Positions 1 through 8,320 of a stretch of 12,500 nt of DNA are shown here, piece after piece. Under the pieces are notes generated by a model. It worked only from the letters and a program-made list of their open reading frames with translations. It did no database searches and was not told the DNA's origin. The translations under genes were made by a program, and so were the position numbers. The stretch is from Theodoxus fluviatilis (lineage: Eukaryota > Mollusca > Gastropoda > Cycloneritida > Neritidae): positions 10,001 to 22,500 of the forward strand of contig JAWQFJ010001852.1 of NCBI GenBank assembly GCA_034096865.1. The letters run 5' to 3'. Within the stretch, counting starts at the first letter, position 1; every line of letters starts with the position of its first letter.

Positions 1-367
1 AACCTTAAGTCTCCATAAAACAAACACCGGAGTGAAAAGAAACATCTGAATATCATATCAGTCTAATTCGCTCACTCATCATTTTTCATGGCACAATAAT
101 TTCTATCAATTAATATATCACATTCAAGTTTTGGAACTGCTCTAGTTTTTGTGTGGAATGCTCAACTCACGTTGCTTGTCTATGCTACATATTTATTGCT
201 ATTGTGCTACATAATTGCAAACACGTTTGATCAATTCCAAGCGAAAAGCCGCGTGACTCCGTCAATAGCTACTTCGTCTCTCCTCCTCGTCTCTTTCTCC
301 TGTTCTTCCTATCACTTTCGCACTGAAAGCTAAAACGATATATACATGTACATCTCATCCCACCCCT

Positions 368-370
<3 letters not shown>
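1..370. other. AT-rich unique sequence, no gene recognised
   Basis: This stretch is AT-rich and mostly non-repetitive, and it becomes pyrimidine-rich after about 275 as it approaches the (TC)n tract. The one short open frame (151-333, 60 codons) has hydrophobic, low-information content and no recognisable domain, and I do not regard it as a gene. No RNA gene or clear promoter is visible. Confidence 0.5.
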
Positions 371-664
<294 letters not shown>

Positions 665-693
665 CAAGCACACGTGCTCTTTGTTCTCTGCCG

Positions 694-840
694 ACTTCCA
701 GCATCGAGTCTGACTCCGAACCACCTCTTCCCCTGCGGGCTTCCCTGCCTCCCTCTGCTTCAACTTCCAGCATCGAGTCTGACTCCGAGCCACCTCTTCC
801 TCTGCGCGTTTCCCTGCCTCCCTCTGCTTCAACTTCCAGC
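694..840. repeat. 69-bp tandem duplication (2 copies plus a partial third)
   Basis: The string ACTTCCAGC recurs at 694, 763 and 832, exactly 69 bp apart. Copies 1 and 2 match almost throughout and differ at a few positions in the middle. The third copy breaks off after about 10 bp. Because 69 is divisible by 3, the minus strand reads two near-identical 23-residue blocks (LEVEAEGGRE, then RRGRGGSESDSM), differing at one visible position (T/A). The duplication abuts the (CA)55 tract by about 30 bp. I see no relation in sequence to the 23-bp array further along. Confidence 0.93.
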
Positions 841-2375
841 AAGAGCACGCACGGAGAAGTCTGAGTCCGCAGTTGTACACAGCTCCACGTCCATCTCTCT
901 CCCTTTCCTGGCCGTCAATTACTGCATGGAACCTCTGAGCGAAGGACACCGCACTGCCCACGCATCCGCTGGAGGGCAGAACTAATTGGTGGAAACAGAG
1001 GGGACTGGTGGGCTACGGCAAAGTATTCCATGGTTACTGCCACTGTTTCTGAATTGTTGTTATAAACGGTGTAGATAGTTGTCCTGTGTCATTTTCTTTC
1101 TTCCATTCATTATATATTCTTATTATTGTATAGGTATACCTGCAATAAATTACAACTATTTTTATTTGAGAGGGCCATTTTTCAACAATCATCAGTATCA
1201 CATTGTGATAGTTTTCTCAGAATTTCGATGAAGATTTTATTTTGGACTCGAGATCGCCTTGAAAGCGAGTCTGTATGCACGAAACAAGCAGGTGACCATG
1301 CTGAGATAATGGGGAAGTATGCCAACAAGCACGTCAAACTCTACGTGCAAAGTGCGTCTCCGCGCATAAGGCATATGTCTATACAATTAAAACTTCTTCG
1401 TGACTCTGCGTCCAGTCCTTTGTTAAAACAGTCGAGACTAGACGAACTTATACGAAATAATGGGAGGGAACAACAATGCATTCTCACGAACGAACTTGCT
1501 GCCTATCTGGGTGAACATTTCTAGGACTTCCTTTACGGACTAAAGCTAACTACGGGTTTAATTTTTTCGCCCTTTACAGCGGGTATCTGGCGACGCATAT
1601 CAGCTGACAACTTGCTTACTGGGATTGCATAAAACTGCAATATCGGAATATATTTATTCGTGACATGCGTACATATCTGTCTATGGGAAAACGTTAAAAA
1701 AACAAATCATGTCTACCCTTTCGGTCCAACTTTTATTCTGTGGCCGGAGAGGACTGATTAATCAATATCATTTTAGCCATCCTTTAATAACGCCTCGTAA
1801 TCTTCTTTGTTCGCAGTGTCGAGTCTAACAATCTATCACAATGTGGCCTGGAGCCACCCATAATCATAAGCATGTGATTTTCGTTTCCTTGATAGTTAAA
1901 ATGTAATGCTTTTGACCGGAGTCAATTCAGTCGATACACGAGATATGTCACAACACTATTCGTGGATGGGCGATAGGCTTGATTCTCATCTGTCTGCCTG
2001 TGTAGCAGTCACGACAGGCCGGACATTCAGCCTCGGGCACTTCTAGAAATAGTTCGTCTTTATCGGCATATGCTTGAAAAAAGCTCATAGCAGGGGGGAA
2101 GCGTAGTGAGTATGAAGAAAGAAGATTTATTTCCCTGAGTAGACGCTGGTGACCGTTTCCCAGAAATCGATTCTTGCAAGATCAATCATCTCGGGTCATC
2201 GATCTCTGGGCAGCGACGGAGCAGAGCACTCAGCTAGAGGCCGCTGCCATGCCGAAAGACGCCATTTCTCACAAACCGCTGGAAAGGCAGTCCATGCTGG
2301 GGGATTTTAAATCAACATGTGTTACTCTGAGGCTGAACCGTTCTCTCATCTCCGTCATTGCCCCACCCCCTCTCC
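841..2375. other. Unique sequence between repeats, no confirmed gene
   Basis: About 1.5 kb of ordinary-composition, non-repetitive DNA. It contains one ORF of normal composition (listed separately at 1228-1524), a 15-bp palindrome at 1196-1210, and an imperfect hairpin at about 1624-1641 (ATTGCA, six-base loop, TGCAAT). A pyrimidine run ending in CAG near 1803-1816 resembles a splice acceptor but has no exon behind it that I can recognise. The last 130 bp contain an ATG at 2249 with purine at -3 (GCCATGC context) and another at 2317. Both open into the 23-bp array; see that entry. Confidence 0.5.
1228..1524 (+). CDS. Weak hypothetical ORF, 98 codons, function unknown
   Basis: From the ATG at 1228 the frame encodes 98 residues starting MKILFWTRDR and ending at TAG. 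The frame is open upstream to about 1126 but with no earlier ATG, so 1228 is the first plausible eukaryotic start. Composition is mixed and not low-complexity, with basic and leucine-rich stretches (KLLRDSASSPLLKQSRLDELIR) that could form a helix. I recognise no domain, signal peptide or membrane segment. No splice sites or polyadenylation signal clearly bracket it. At this length in animal DNA, a chance ORF or an exon fragment is at least as likely as a gene. Confidence 0.12.
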   Translation: MKILFWTRDRLESESVCTKQAGDHAEIMGKYANKHVKLYVQSASPRIRHMSIQLKLLRDSASSPLLKQSRLDELIRNNGREQQCILTNELAAYLGEHF

Positions 2376-2485
2376 TTCCAAACGCCCTCAACACTGCCTC
2401 CACTCCCATCCCAGCCCAACCCTCAATCCCATCCCAACCCTGCCCTCACTCCCACCCCAACACTGCCCTCATTTCCATCCCAACC

Positions 2486-2718
2486 CTGCCCTCACTCCCA
2501 CCCCAAACCCTGCCCTCATTTCCATCCCAACCCTGCCCTCACTCTCACCCCAACACTGCCCGCACTCCCACCCCAACCGTGCCCCCATTTCCATCCCAAC
2601 CCTGCCCTCACTCCCACCCCAAACCCTGCCCTCATTTCCATCCGAACCCTGCCCTCACTCCCACCCCAACACTGCCCGCACTCCCACCCCAACCGTGCCC
2701 CCATTTCCATCCCAACCC
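2486..2718. repeat. 116-bp higher-order duplication inside the minisatellite
   Basis: A five-unit block beginning near 2486 repeats immediately as a second block beginning near 2602. The landmark CACCCCAAACCC, a 24-bp unit with one extra A, occurs at about 2498 and again 116 bp later (five units plus the extra base). Both blocks then carry the same order of units: CTCATTTCCAT, a CACCCCAACACTG unit, CGCACTCCCACC, then CCGTGCCCCCATTTCC. Only a few single-base differences separate them. This indicates duplication of a multi-unit segment rather than unit-by-unit slippage. Confidence 0.8.
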
Positions 2719-3642
2719 TACCATCACACCCACCCCAACCCTGCCGTCACTCCCACCCCAACCCTGCCCCCATTTCCATCCCAACCCTGCCGTCACTTCC
2801 ACCCCAACTCTGCCCCCATTTCCATTCAAACCCTGCCCTCACTCCCACTCCAACTCTGCCATCACTCCCACCCCAACCCTGCCCCCATTGCCACCCCAAC
2901 CCTGCCCCCATTGCCACCCCAACCCTGCCCCCATTGCCATCCCAACCCTACCCTCACTCCCACCCCAACCCTGCTCCCATTTCCATCCGAACCCTGCCGT
3001 CACTCCCACCCCAACACTGCCGTCACTCCCATCCCAACCCTGCCCTCATTCCCATCCCAACCCTGCCGTAACTCCCACCCCTACCCTGCCGTCACTCCCA
3101 TCCCAAACCTGCCCTCACTCCCATCCCAACCCTGCCGTCACTCCCACCCCAACCCTGCCCCCATTTCCATGCCAATCCTGCCGTCACTCCCACCCCAACC
3201 GTGCCCCCATTTCCATGCCAACCCTGCCGTCACTCCCACCCCAATCCTGCCGTCACTCCCACCCCAACCGTGCCCCCATTCCATCCCAACCCTGCCCTCA
3301 CTCCCACCCCACCCCTGCCCGCGCACCCATTCTAAACCTGCCCGCTCTCCCATCCCAACCCTGCCCTCACTCCCATTACAACCCTGCCTCCATTTCCATC
3401 CCAACCCTGCCCCCATTTCCACCCCAACCCTGGCGTCACTCCTACCCCAACCCTGCCCCCATTTTCATCCCAACCCTGCCCGTTTTCCCATTCCAACCTT
3501 GCCCCCATTTCCATCCAGACCCTGCCGTCACTCCCGCCCCAACCCTGCCGTCACTCCCACCCAAACCATGCCCCCATTTCCATCCCAACCCTACCCTCAC
3601 TCCCACCTCAACCCTGCCCCCATTGCCACCCCAACCCTGCCC

Positions 3643-3925
3643 CCATTGCCATCCCAACCCTGCCCTCACTCCCACCCAAACCCTGCATACACTCCCATTC
3701 CAACCCTGCCCTCAAACCAATCCCAACCCTGCCCTCAATCCAATCCCAACCCTGCCCGCACTCCAATCTCAAACCTGCCCCCATTGCCACCCCAACCCTG
3801 CCCTCACTCCCACCCCAACCCTGCCTACACTCCCATTCCAACCCTGCCCTCAATCCAATCCCAACCCTGCCCTCAATCCAACTCCAACCCTGCCCGCACT
3901 CCCATCCCAAACCTGCACGCACTCC
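3643..3925. repeat. 138-bp (6-unit) higher-order duplication inside the minisatellite
   Basis: CCATTGCCA occurs at 3643 and at 3781, 138 bp or exactly six units apart. Each is followed by the same succession of unusual units: CTCACTCCCACC, a TACACTCCCATTCC unit, then units reading CTCAATCCAATCCC or close variants, and finally a CGCACTCC unit. The rare AATCCAAT variants are almost confined to this block, so shared ancestry of the two halves is well supported. Confidence 0.78.
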
Positions 3926-4442
3926 CATCCCAACCTTGCCCGCACTTTCATCCCAACCCTGGCCTCACTTCCATCCCAACCCTGCCCTCAATCCTATCCC
4001 AACCCTGCCAACACCCCCATCTCAACCCTACCCTCACTCCCATCCCAACCCTGCTTTCACTCCCATCCCAACCCTGCCCTCACTCTTATCCCAACCCTGC
4101 TCTCACTCCCATCCCAACCCTGCTTGCACTCCCATCCAAACCCTGCCCTCACTCCCATCCCAACCCTGTCCGGACTCCCATCCTAACTCTGCCCTTATTT
4201 CCATCCCAACCCTGCCCCCATTTCCACCCCAACCCTGCCGTCACTCCCATCGCAACCCTGCTCTCACTCCCATCCCAACCCTGCTCTCACTCCCATCCCA
4301 ACCCTGCCGTCACTCCCATCCCAACCCTGCTCTCACTCCCATCCCAACCCTGTCCTCACTCCCATCCCAACCCTGTCCGGACTCCCATCCCAACCCTGCC
4401 ATCACTTCCATTCCAACCCTGTCCGGACTCCCATCCCAACCC

Positions 4443-4649
4443 TGTCCGGACTCCCATCCCAACCCTGCCCGCACTCCCATCCCAACCCTGCCCGGACTCC
4501 CATCCCAACCCTGCCTGCACTCCCATCCCAACCCTGCCCGGACTCCCATCCCAACCCTGTCCGGACTCCCATCCCAACCCTGCCCGCACTCCCATCCCAA
4601 CCCTGCCCGGACTCCCATCCCAACCCTGCCTGCACTCCCATCCCAACCC
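4443..4649. repeat. 115-bp (5-unit) higher-order period in the homogeneous 3' part of the array
   Basis: Reading the variable triplet of successive units from 4443 gives CGG (in the GTCCGG form), CGC, CGG, TGC, CGG. From 4558 the order starts again: GTCCGG, CGC, CGG, TGC. The four-unit runs at 4443-4534 and 4558-4649 appear identical. Further on the order loosens into alternating CGC and TGC units up to the sharp array end. This indicates recent multi-unit duplication at this side of the array. Confidence 0.8.
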
Positions 4650-5009
4650 TGTCCGGACTCCCATCCCAACCCTGCCTGCACTCCCATCCGAACCCTGCCC
4701 GCACTCCCATCCCAACCCTGCCTGCACTCCCATCCCAACCCTGCCCGCACTCCCATCCACACCCTGTCCGGACTCCCATCCCAACCCTGCCCGGACTCCC
4801 ATCCCAACCCTGCCTGCACTCCCATCCCAACCCTGCCCGCACTCCCATCCCAACCCTGCCTGCACTCCCATCCCAACCCTGCCCGCACTCCCATCCGAAC
4901 CCTGCCCGCACTCTCATCCGAACCCGGCCCTCACTCCCATCCCAACCCTGCCCGCACTCCCATCCCAACCCTGCCCGCACTCCCATCCCAACCCTGCCTG
5001 CACTCCCAT

Positions 5010-5571
5010 GCGGAGTTCAGTGAATTGCCGAGTGCTGAGGAACAGCGTTAATAAAACACTTAAATAATGGCTGTTAGGTTGGCAGTTTCTGATGCTTGTG
5101 AAACACCGATCTTTTGATCCCCATCTCCGCTGCCACCCTCACTGCCATCGTCTGGTGATAGGAAGAAGACTGACACTGCTAATCTTTTCTCTCATTCTTT
5201 CCTTTTTCATCCTCTTTCCATCCTCTCTTCTCCCTTTTTCACTTCCCTTCACCTCTCCGTTTTTAAAGCAAGAAGTCATTTTTCCCTTTCTCGTATGTCC
5301 AGCTTTTATACCAACGTTTCTTTATCCATAAAGTCTTGTTTAAGTGCGACGGAAGGGATGAACGACTCAGCTCGAGGTGGACATTAAAAGCCTACGAAAA
5401 CAGAATGCAGTGCGGCCACAGAATCGTACCAAAAATGATTCAGATATGTCTGCCCTTTTCCTTCTATTGACACCTTAAAGAGAGGTAGAAATCTTCTCCT
5501 TATTGCTCGTCCTTCGGAGGCGAAGAAGACTACGACTTCATCAAATGTCTATAACTGAGGTATGATGGGAC
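5010..5571. other. Unique, partly pyrimidine-rich sequence 3' of the minisatellite
   Basis: Unique DNA begins abruptly after the last unit. An AATAAA lies at 5050-5055, about 40 bp past the array and ten bases before the stop codon (5065-5067) of the longest frame through it. A lone AATAAA in AT-containing DNA is weak evidence for a transcript end. 5185-5255 is strongly pyrimidine-rich. The 79-codon frame starting at ATG 5092 is a translation of that tract, rich in Leu, Phe, Ser and Pro, and is not convincing. I see nothing else. Confidence 0.5.
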
Positions 5572-5755
5572 CGCGCGCGCACACACACATACGCGCACGC
5601 GCATGCACGCACACACGCACGCACACACACACACGCACACACACACACACGCTCACACACAGACAGGCAGGCAGACATACAGAGAGACACACAGACAAAA
5701 ACATTGACAGAATGACTTTTAGACAGCACAGACGGACAGGCGAAAAGACAGACAG
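5572..5755. repeat. Compound (CG)/(CA)/(CACG) microsatellite grading into degenerate CAGA repeats
   Basis: CGCGCGCG at 5572-5579 leads into CA/CG alternating sequence to about 5660, then into degenerate CAGA/CAGG tetranucleotides (CAGACAGGCAGGCAGACA and similar) that fade out by about 5755. The alternating purine-pyrimidine part has Z-DNA potential, as at 371-662. Short ORFs on both strands here are translations of the repeat. Confidence 0.93.
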
Positions 5756-5848
5756 ATGATAAAAGCTTTACTTTTCAGGAAAGAAGTTTCTATGCACACA
5801 CACTGAGGTCTAAAGCACGACATACTACAGAGCTCTGTGAGAGTGCAA

Positions 5849-6243
5849 ACCTCCGCCAAGGCAACCAAAACTAGTCTTCCATGACCTGCATAATTAATTC
5901 AGGCAGGATTCTCTGCTAGCCAGGCCTGACACTACAAAGTGTAGTTCATTTTAGTGGCTGAAACTAGTTAAAACGAGTTCTGGGTACCGAACGCATGCGA
6001 CGACGTTGTCAATAGTTTGACGTCATCAACTTCGTCATTTGCGATAGAATGTATCTTGTTGGTCTTAATTCCAAAACGTGATGTTATATTAACCTCCAAA
6101 ATGTAATGGATTGTTTTTTGGGTATAACCTGACCTCCCACCAAATTTCATCAGGATCCAGTTTAAACTTGTTGAATTTTTTGCTGAATAACTAACTAATT
6201 AATTAATGAGCCGGGGGTAAAACATAACCTCCCTGGCGGAGGT
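5849..6243. mobile_element. Short TIR-bounded non-autonomous element, about 395 bp
   Basis: The left end reads ACCTCCGCCAAGGC (5849-5862). The reverse complement of the right end (6230-6243) is ACCTCCGCCAGGGA, matching 12 of 14 positions. Near the right end lie ACCAAATTTCATCAGGATCC and AAAACATAACCTCC, wording I recall from a dispersed repeat family seen in many invertebrate and fish genomes that ends in GGCGGAGGT; the family assignment is from memory. There is no transposase ORF, so it would be a MITE-like or deleted copy. The interior is AT-rich and holds a hairpin ACTAC-AAAGT-GTAGT near 5932. I could not identify a clear target-site duplication, and similarity to family members may extend left to about 5833 (CTGTGAGAGTGCAA), so the exact ends are uncertain. 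Confidence 0.68.
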
Positions 6244-6770
6244 CAACAGATGGCCAGATGCATGCACAAATGCGGTGAGTATATCATATGAAAAAACAGG
6301 AGAAAACAAAAACTCTCTCAACGCGGCCCAGCTTTCAATCTCACATGAAGCAAGGAACCTACTTCTAGCGGTTTCGGCTCTGTACTACGAACTTTCCAAG
6401 ATCGCACATGCACAGCGTCCTTACGTGACAATGCATAAGAAAACCAGGCAAAGTGTTCGACATGATAAGTTCAATATATTTGTTTTCGACCACAAAATCA
6501 TTGCGTTACAAAACAATATCAGGGAGAAAACATCATATCTTACTTCTGTGTAACGTTAAGCTTGTCGTGCATGAGTCGATTCCATACGTTCCGTTCTAAC
6601 GCTCACAGAATGTGCCTCTGTGACAGCCATCCGCGGTTCGCTTTCGTGGAGTAACAACATTACTGGTGCTCTGAGATTCATCCAGGATTGTTCATTCTAT
6701 GTGAGCAAGGACAATTTACAAAATGGGCAGAAATGCCTAAAACTCCATTCTTGTTAAATAAAGAAGTAAT
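6244..6770. other. Unique spacer between the TIR element and the tetranucleotide array
   Basis: Non-repetitive DNA. A 92-codon frame ending at 6553 opens only with a non-ATG codon at 6275 and has no recognisable domain, so I do not call it a gene. Its composition is ordinary (Lys- and Asn-containing, with one helical-looking stretch), leaving an unannotated exon possible but unsupported. The last 80 bp (ATG 6688 onward) form the entry to the spurious frame through the ACTC array. Confidence 0.45.
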
Positions 6771-7008
6771 CAGTCAGTCAGTCAGTCAGTCAGTCAGTCA
6801 GTCAGTCAGTCAGTCACGCACACACGCACGCTTGCACGCACGCACGCACGCACGCACTCACTCACTCGCTCGCTCACTCCCTCACGCACTCACTCACTCA
6901 CTCACTCACTCACTCACTCACTCACTCACTCACTCACTCACTCACTCACTCACTCACTCACTCACTCACTCACTCACTCACTCACTCACTCACTCACTCA
7001 CTCACTCA

Positions 7009-7052
<44 letters not shown>

Positions 7053-7484
7053 CTCACTCACTCACTCACTCACTCACTCACTCACTCACTCACTCACTCA
7101 CTCACTCACTCACTCACTCACTCACTCACTCACTCACTCACTCACTCACTCACTCACTCACTCACTCACTCACTCACTCACTCACTCACTCACTCACTCA
7201 CTCACTCACTCACTCACTCACTCACTCACTCACTCACTCACTCACTCACTCACTCACTCACTCACTCACTCACTCACGCACTCACTCACTCACTCACTCA
7301 CTCACTCACTCACTCACTCACTCACTCACTCACTCACTCACTCACTCACTCACTCACTCACTCACTCACTCACTCACTCACTCACTCACTCACTCACTCA
7401 CTCACTCACTCACTCACTCACTCACTCACTCACTCACTCACTCACTCACTCACTCACTCACTCACTCACTCACTCACTCACTCA

Positions 7485-7528
<44 letters not shown>

Positions 7529-8320
7529 CTCACTCACTCACTCACTCACTCACTCACTCACTCACTCACTCACTCACTCACTCACTCACTCACTCACTCA
7601 CTCACTCACTCACTCACTCACTCACTCACTCACTCACTCACTCACTCACTCACTCACTCACTCACTCACTCACTCACTCACTCACTCACTCACTCACTCA
7701 CTCACTCACTCACTCACTCACTCACTCACTCACTCACTCACTCACTCACTCACTCACTCACTCACTCACTCACTCACTCACTCACTCCTCACTCACTCAC
7801 TCACTCACTCACTCACTCACTCACTCACTCACTCACTCACTCACTCACTCACTCACTCACTCACTCACTCACTCACTCACTCACTCACTCACTCACTCAC
7901 TCACTCACTCACTCACTCACTCACTCACTCACTCACTCACTCACTCACTCACTCACTCACTCACTCACTCACTCACTCACTCACTCACTCACTCACTCAC
8001 TCACTCACTCACTCACTCACTCACTCACTCACTCACTCACTCACTCACTCACTCACTCACTCACTCACTCACTCACTCACTCACTCACTCACTCACTCAC
8101 TCACTCACTCACTCACTCACTCACTCACTCACTCACTCACTCACTCACTCACTCACTCACTCACTCACTCACTCACTCACTCACTCACTCACTCACTCAC
8201 TCACTCACTCACTCACTCACTCACTCACTCACTCACTCACTCACTCACTCACTCACTCACTCACTCACTCACTCACTCACTCACTCACTCACTCACTCTC
8301 TCTCTCTCTCTCGCGCGCGC
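6771..8320. repeat. Giant compound tetranucleotide array: (CAGT)11, (ACGC)n, (ACTC)n, ending (TC)n(GC)4
   Basis: (CAGT)11 at 6771-6814 is followed by mixed CACG and CTCG sequence to about 6887. ACTC units then run to 8298, interrupted by two blocks of 11 ACGC units (7008-7051 and 7484-7527), one isolated ACGC at about 7276 and one single-base deletion at about 7787. The final run of about 126 ACTC copies is uninterrupted. It closes with a short (TC)n and (GC)4 at 8297-8320. ACTC has a period of 4 and no forward stop, so every + frame reads Ser-Leu-Thr-His repeats. The 611-codon frame 6688-8523 is that artefact with unique sequence at both ends. Copy number in an assembly of such a tract may be inexact. 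Confidence 0.97.

Larger units (their letters stand above)
2376..5009. repeat. 23-bp minisatellite, about 110-114 copies, G-quadruplex/i-motif prone
   Basis: The unit is a 20-base core ACTCCCATCCCAACCCTGCC followed by a variable triplet (CGC, TGC, CTC, GTC or CGG). Core starts fall 23 bp apart, for example 4450, 4473 and 4496. The 5' end is ragged: recognisable units emerge gradually from about 2376, mixing CACCCC and ATTTCCAT core variants and occasional 22- or 24-bp units. The 3' third is far more uniform and ends sharply at 5009. Most units hold four C-runs of three or more with loops of 1-5 bases, so the minus strand fits the G3+N1-7 quadruplex pattern repeatedly. The unit contains no TAA, TAG or TGA, and 23 is not a multiple of 3. 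All three forward frames therefore stay open and read the same 23-residue Pro/His/Cys-rich peptide (with PHSHPNP and PIPTLP) in different phase. The longest frames run from ATG 2317 to the stop at 5067 (916 codons) and from ATG 2249 to 4186. The minus strand likewise reads a Gly/Trp-rich repeat. I treat these as arithmetic consequences of the repeat, not genes: there is no signal peptide, non-repeat domain or splice structure. Confidence 0.96.

Noticed and set aside
2376..5009. Telomeric or interstitial telomere-like array
   Set aside because: The minus strand has GGGTTGGGAT runs, but the unit is 23 bp and TTAGGG tandem repeats are absent.
2376..5009. CRISPR array
   Set aside because: The units are contiguous 23-bp copies with no unique spacers, and the context is animal DNA.
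694..5009. Common origin of the 69-bp duplication and the 23-bp array (69 = 3 x 23)
   Set aside because: The unit sequences do not resemble each other, and the first does not resolve into 23-bp subunits. The number match is probably coincidence.
2317..5067. 916-codon Pro/His-rich ORF as a protein-coding gene
   Set aside because: All three forward frames and long stretches of the minus strand are open because the 23-bp unit lacks stops. There is no non-repeat domain, signal peptide or exon structure. Kept only as a finding to test.
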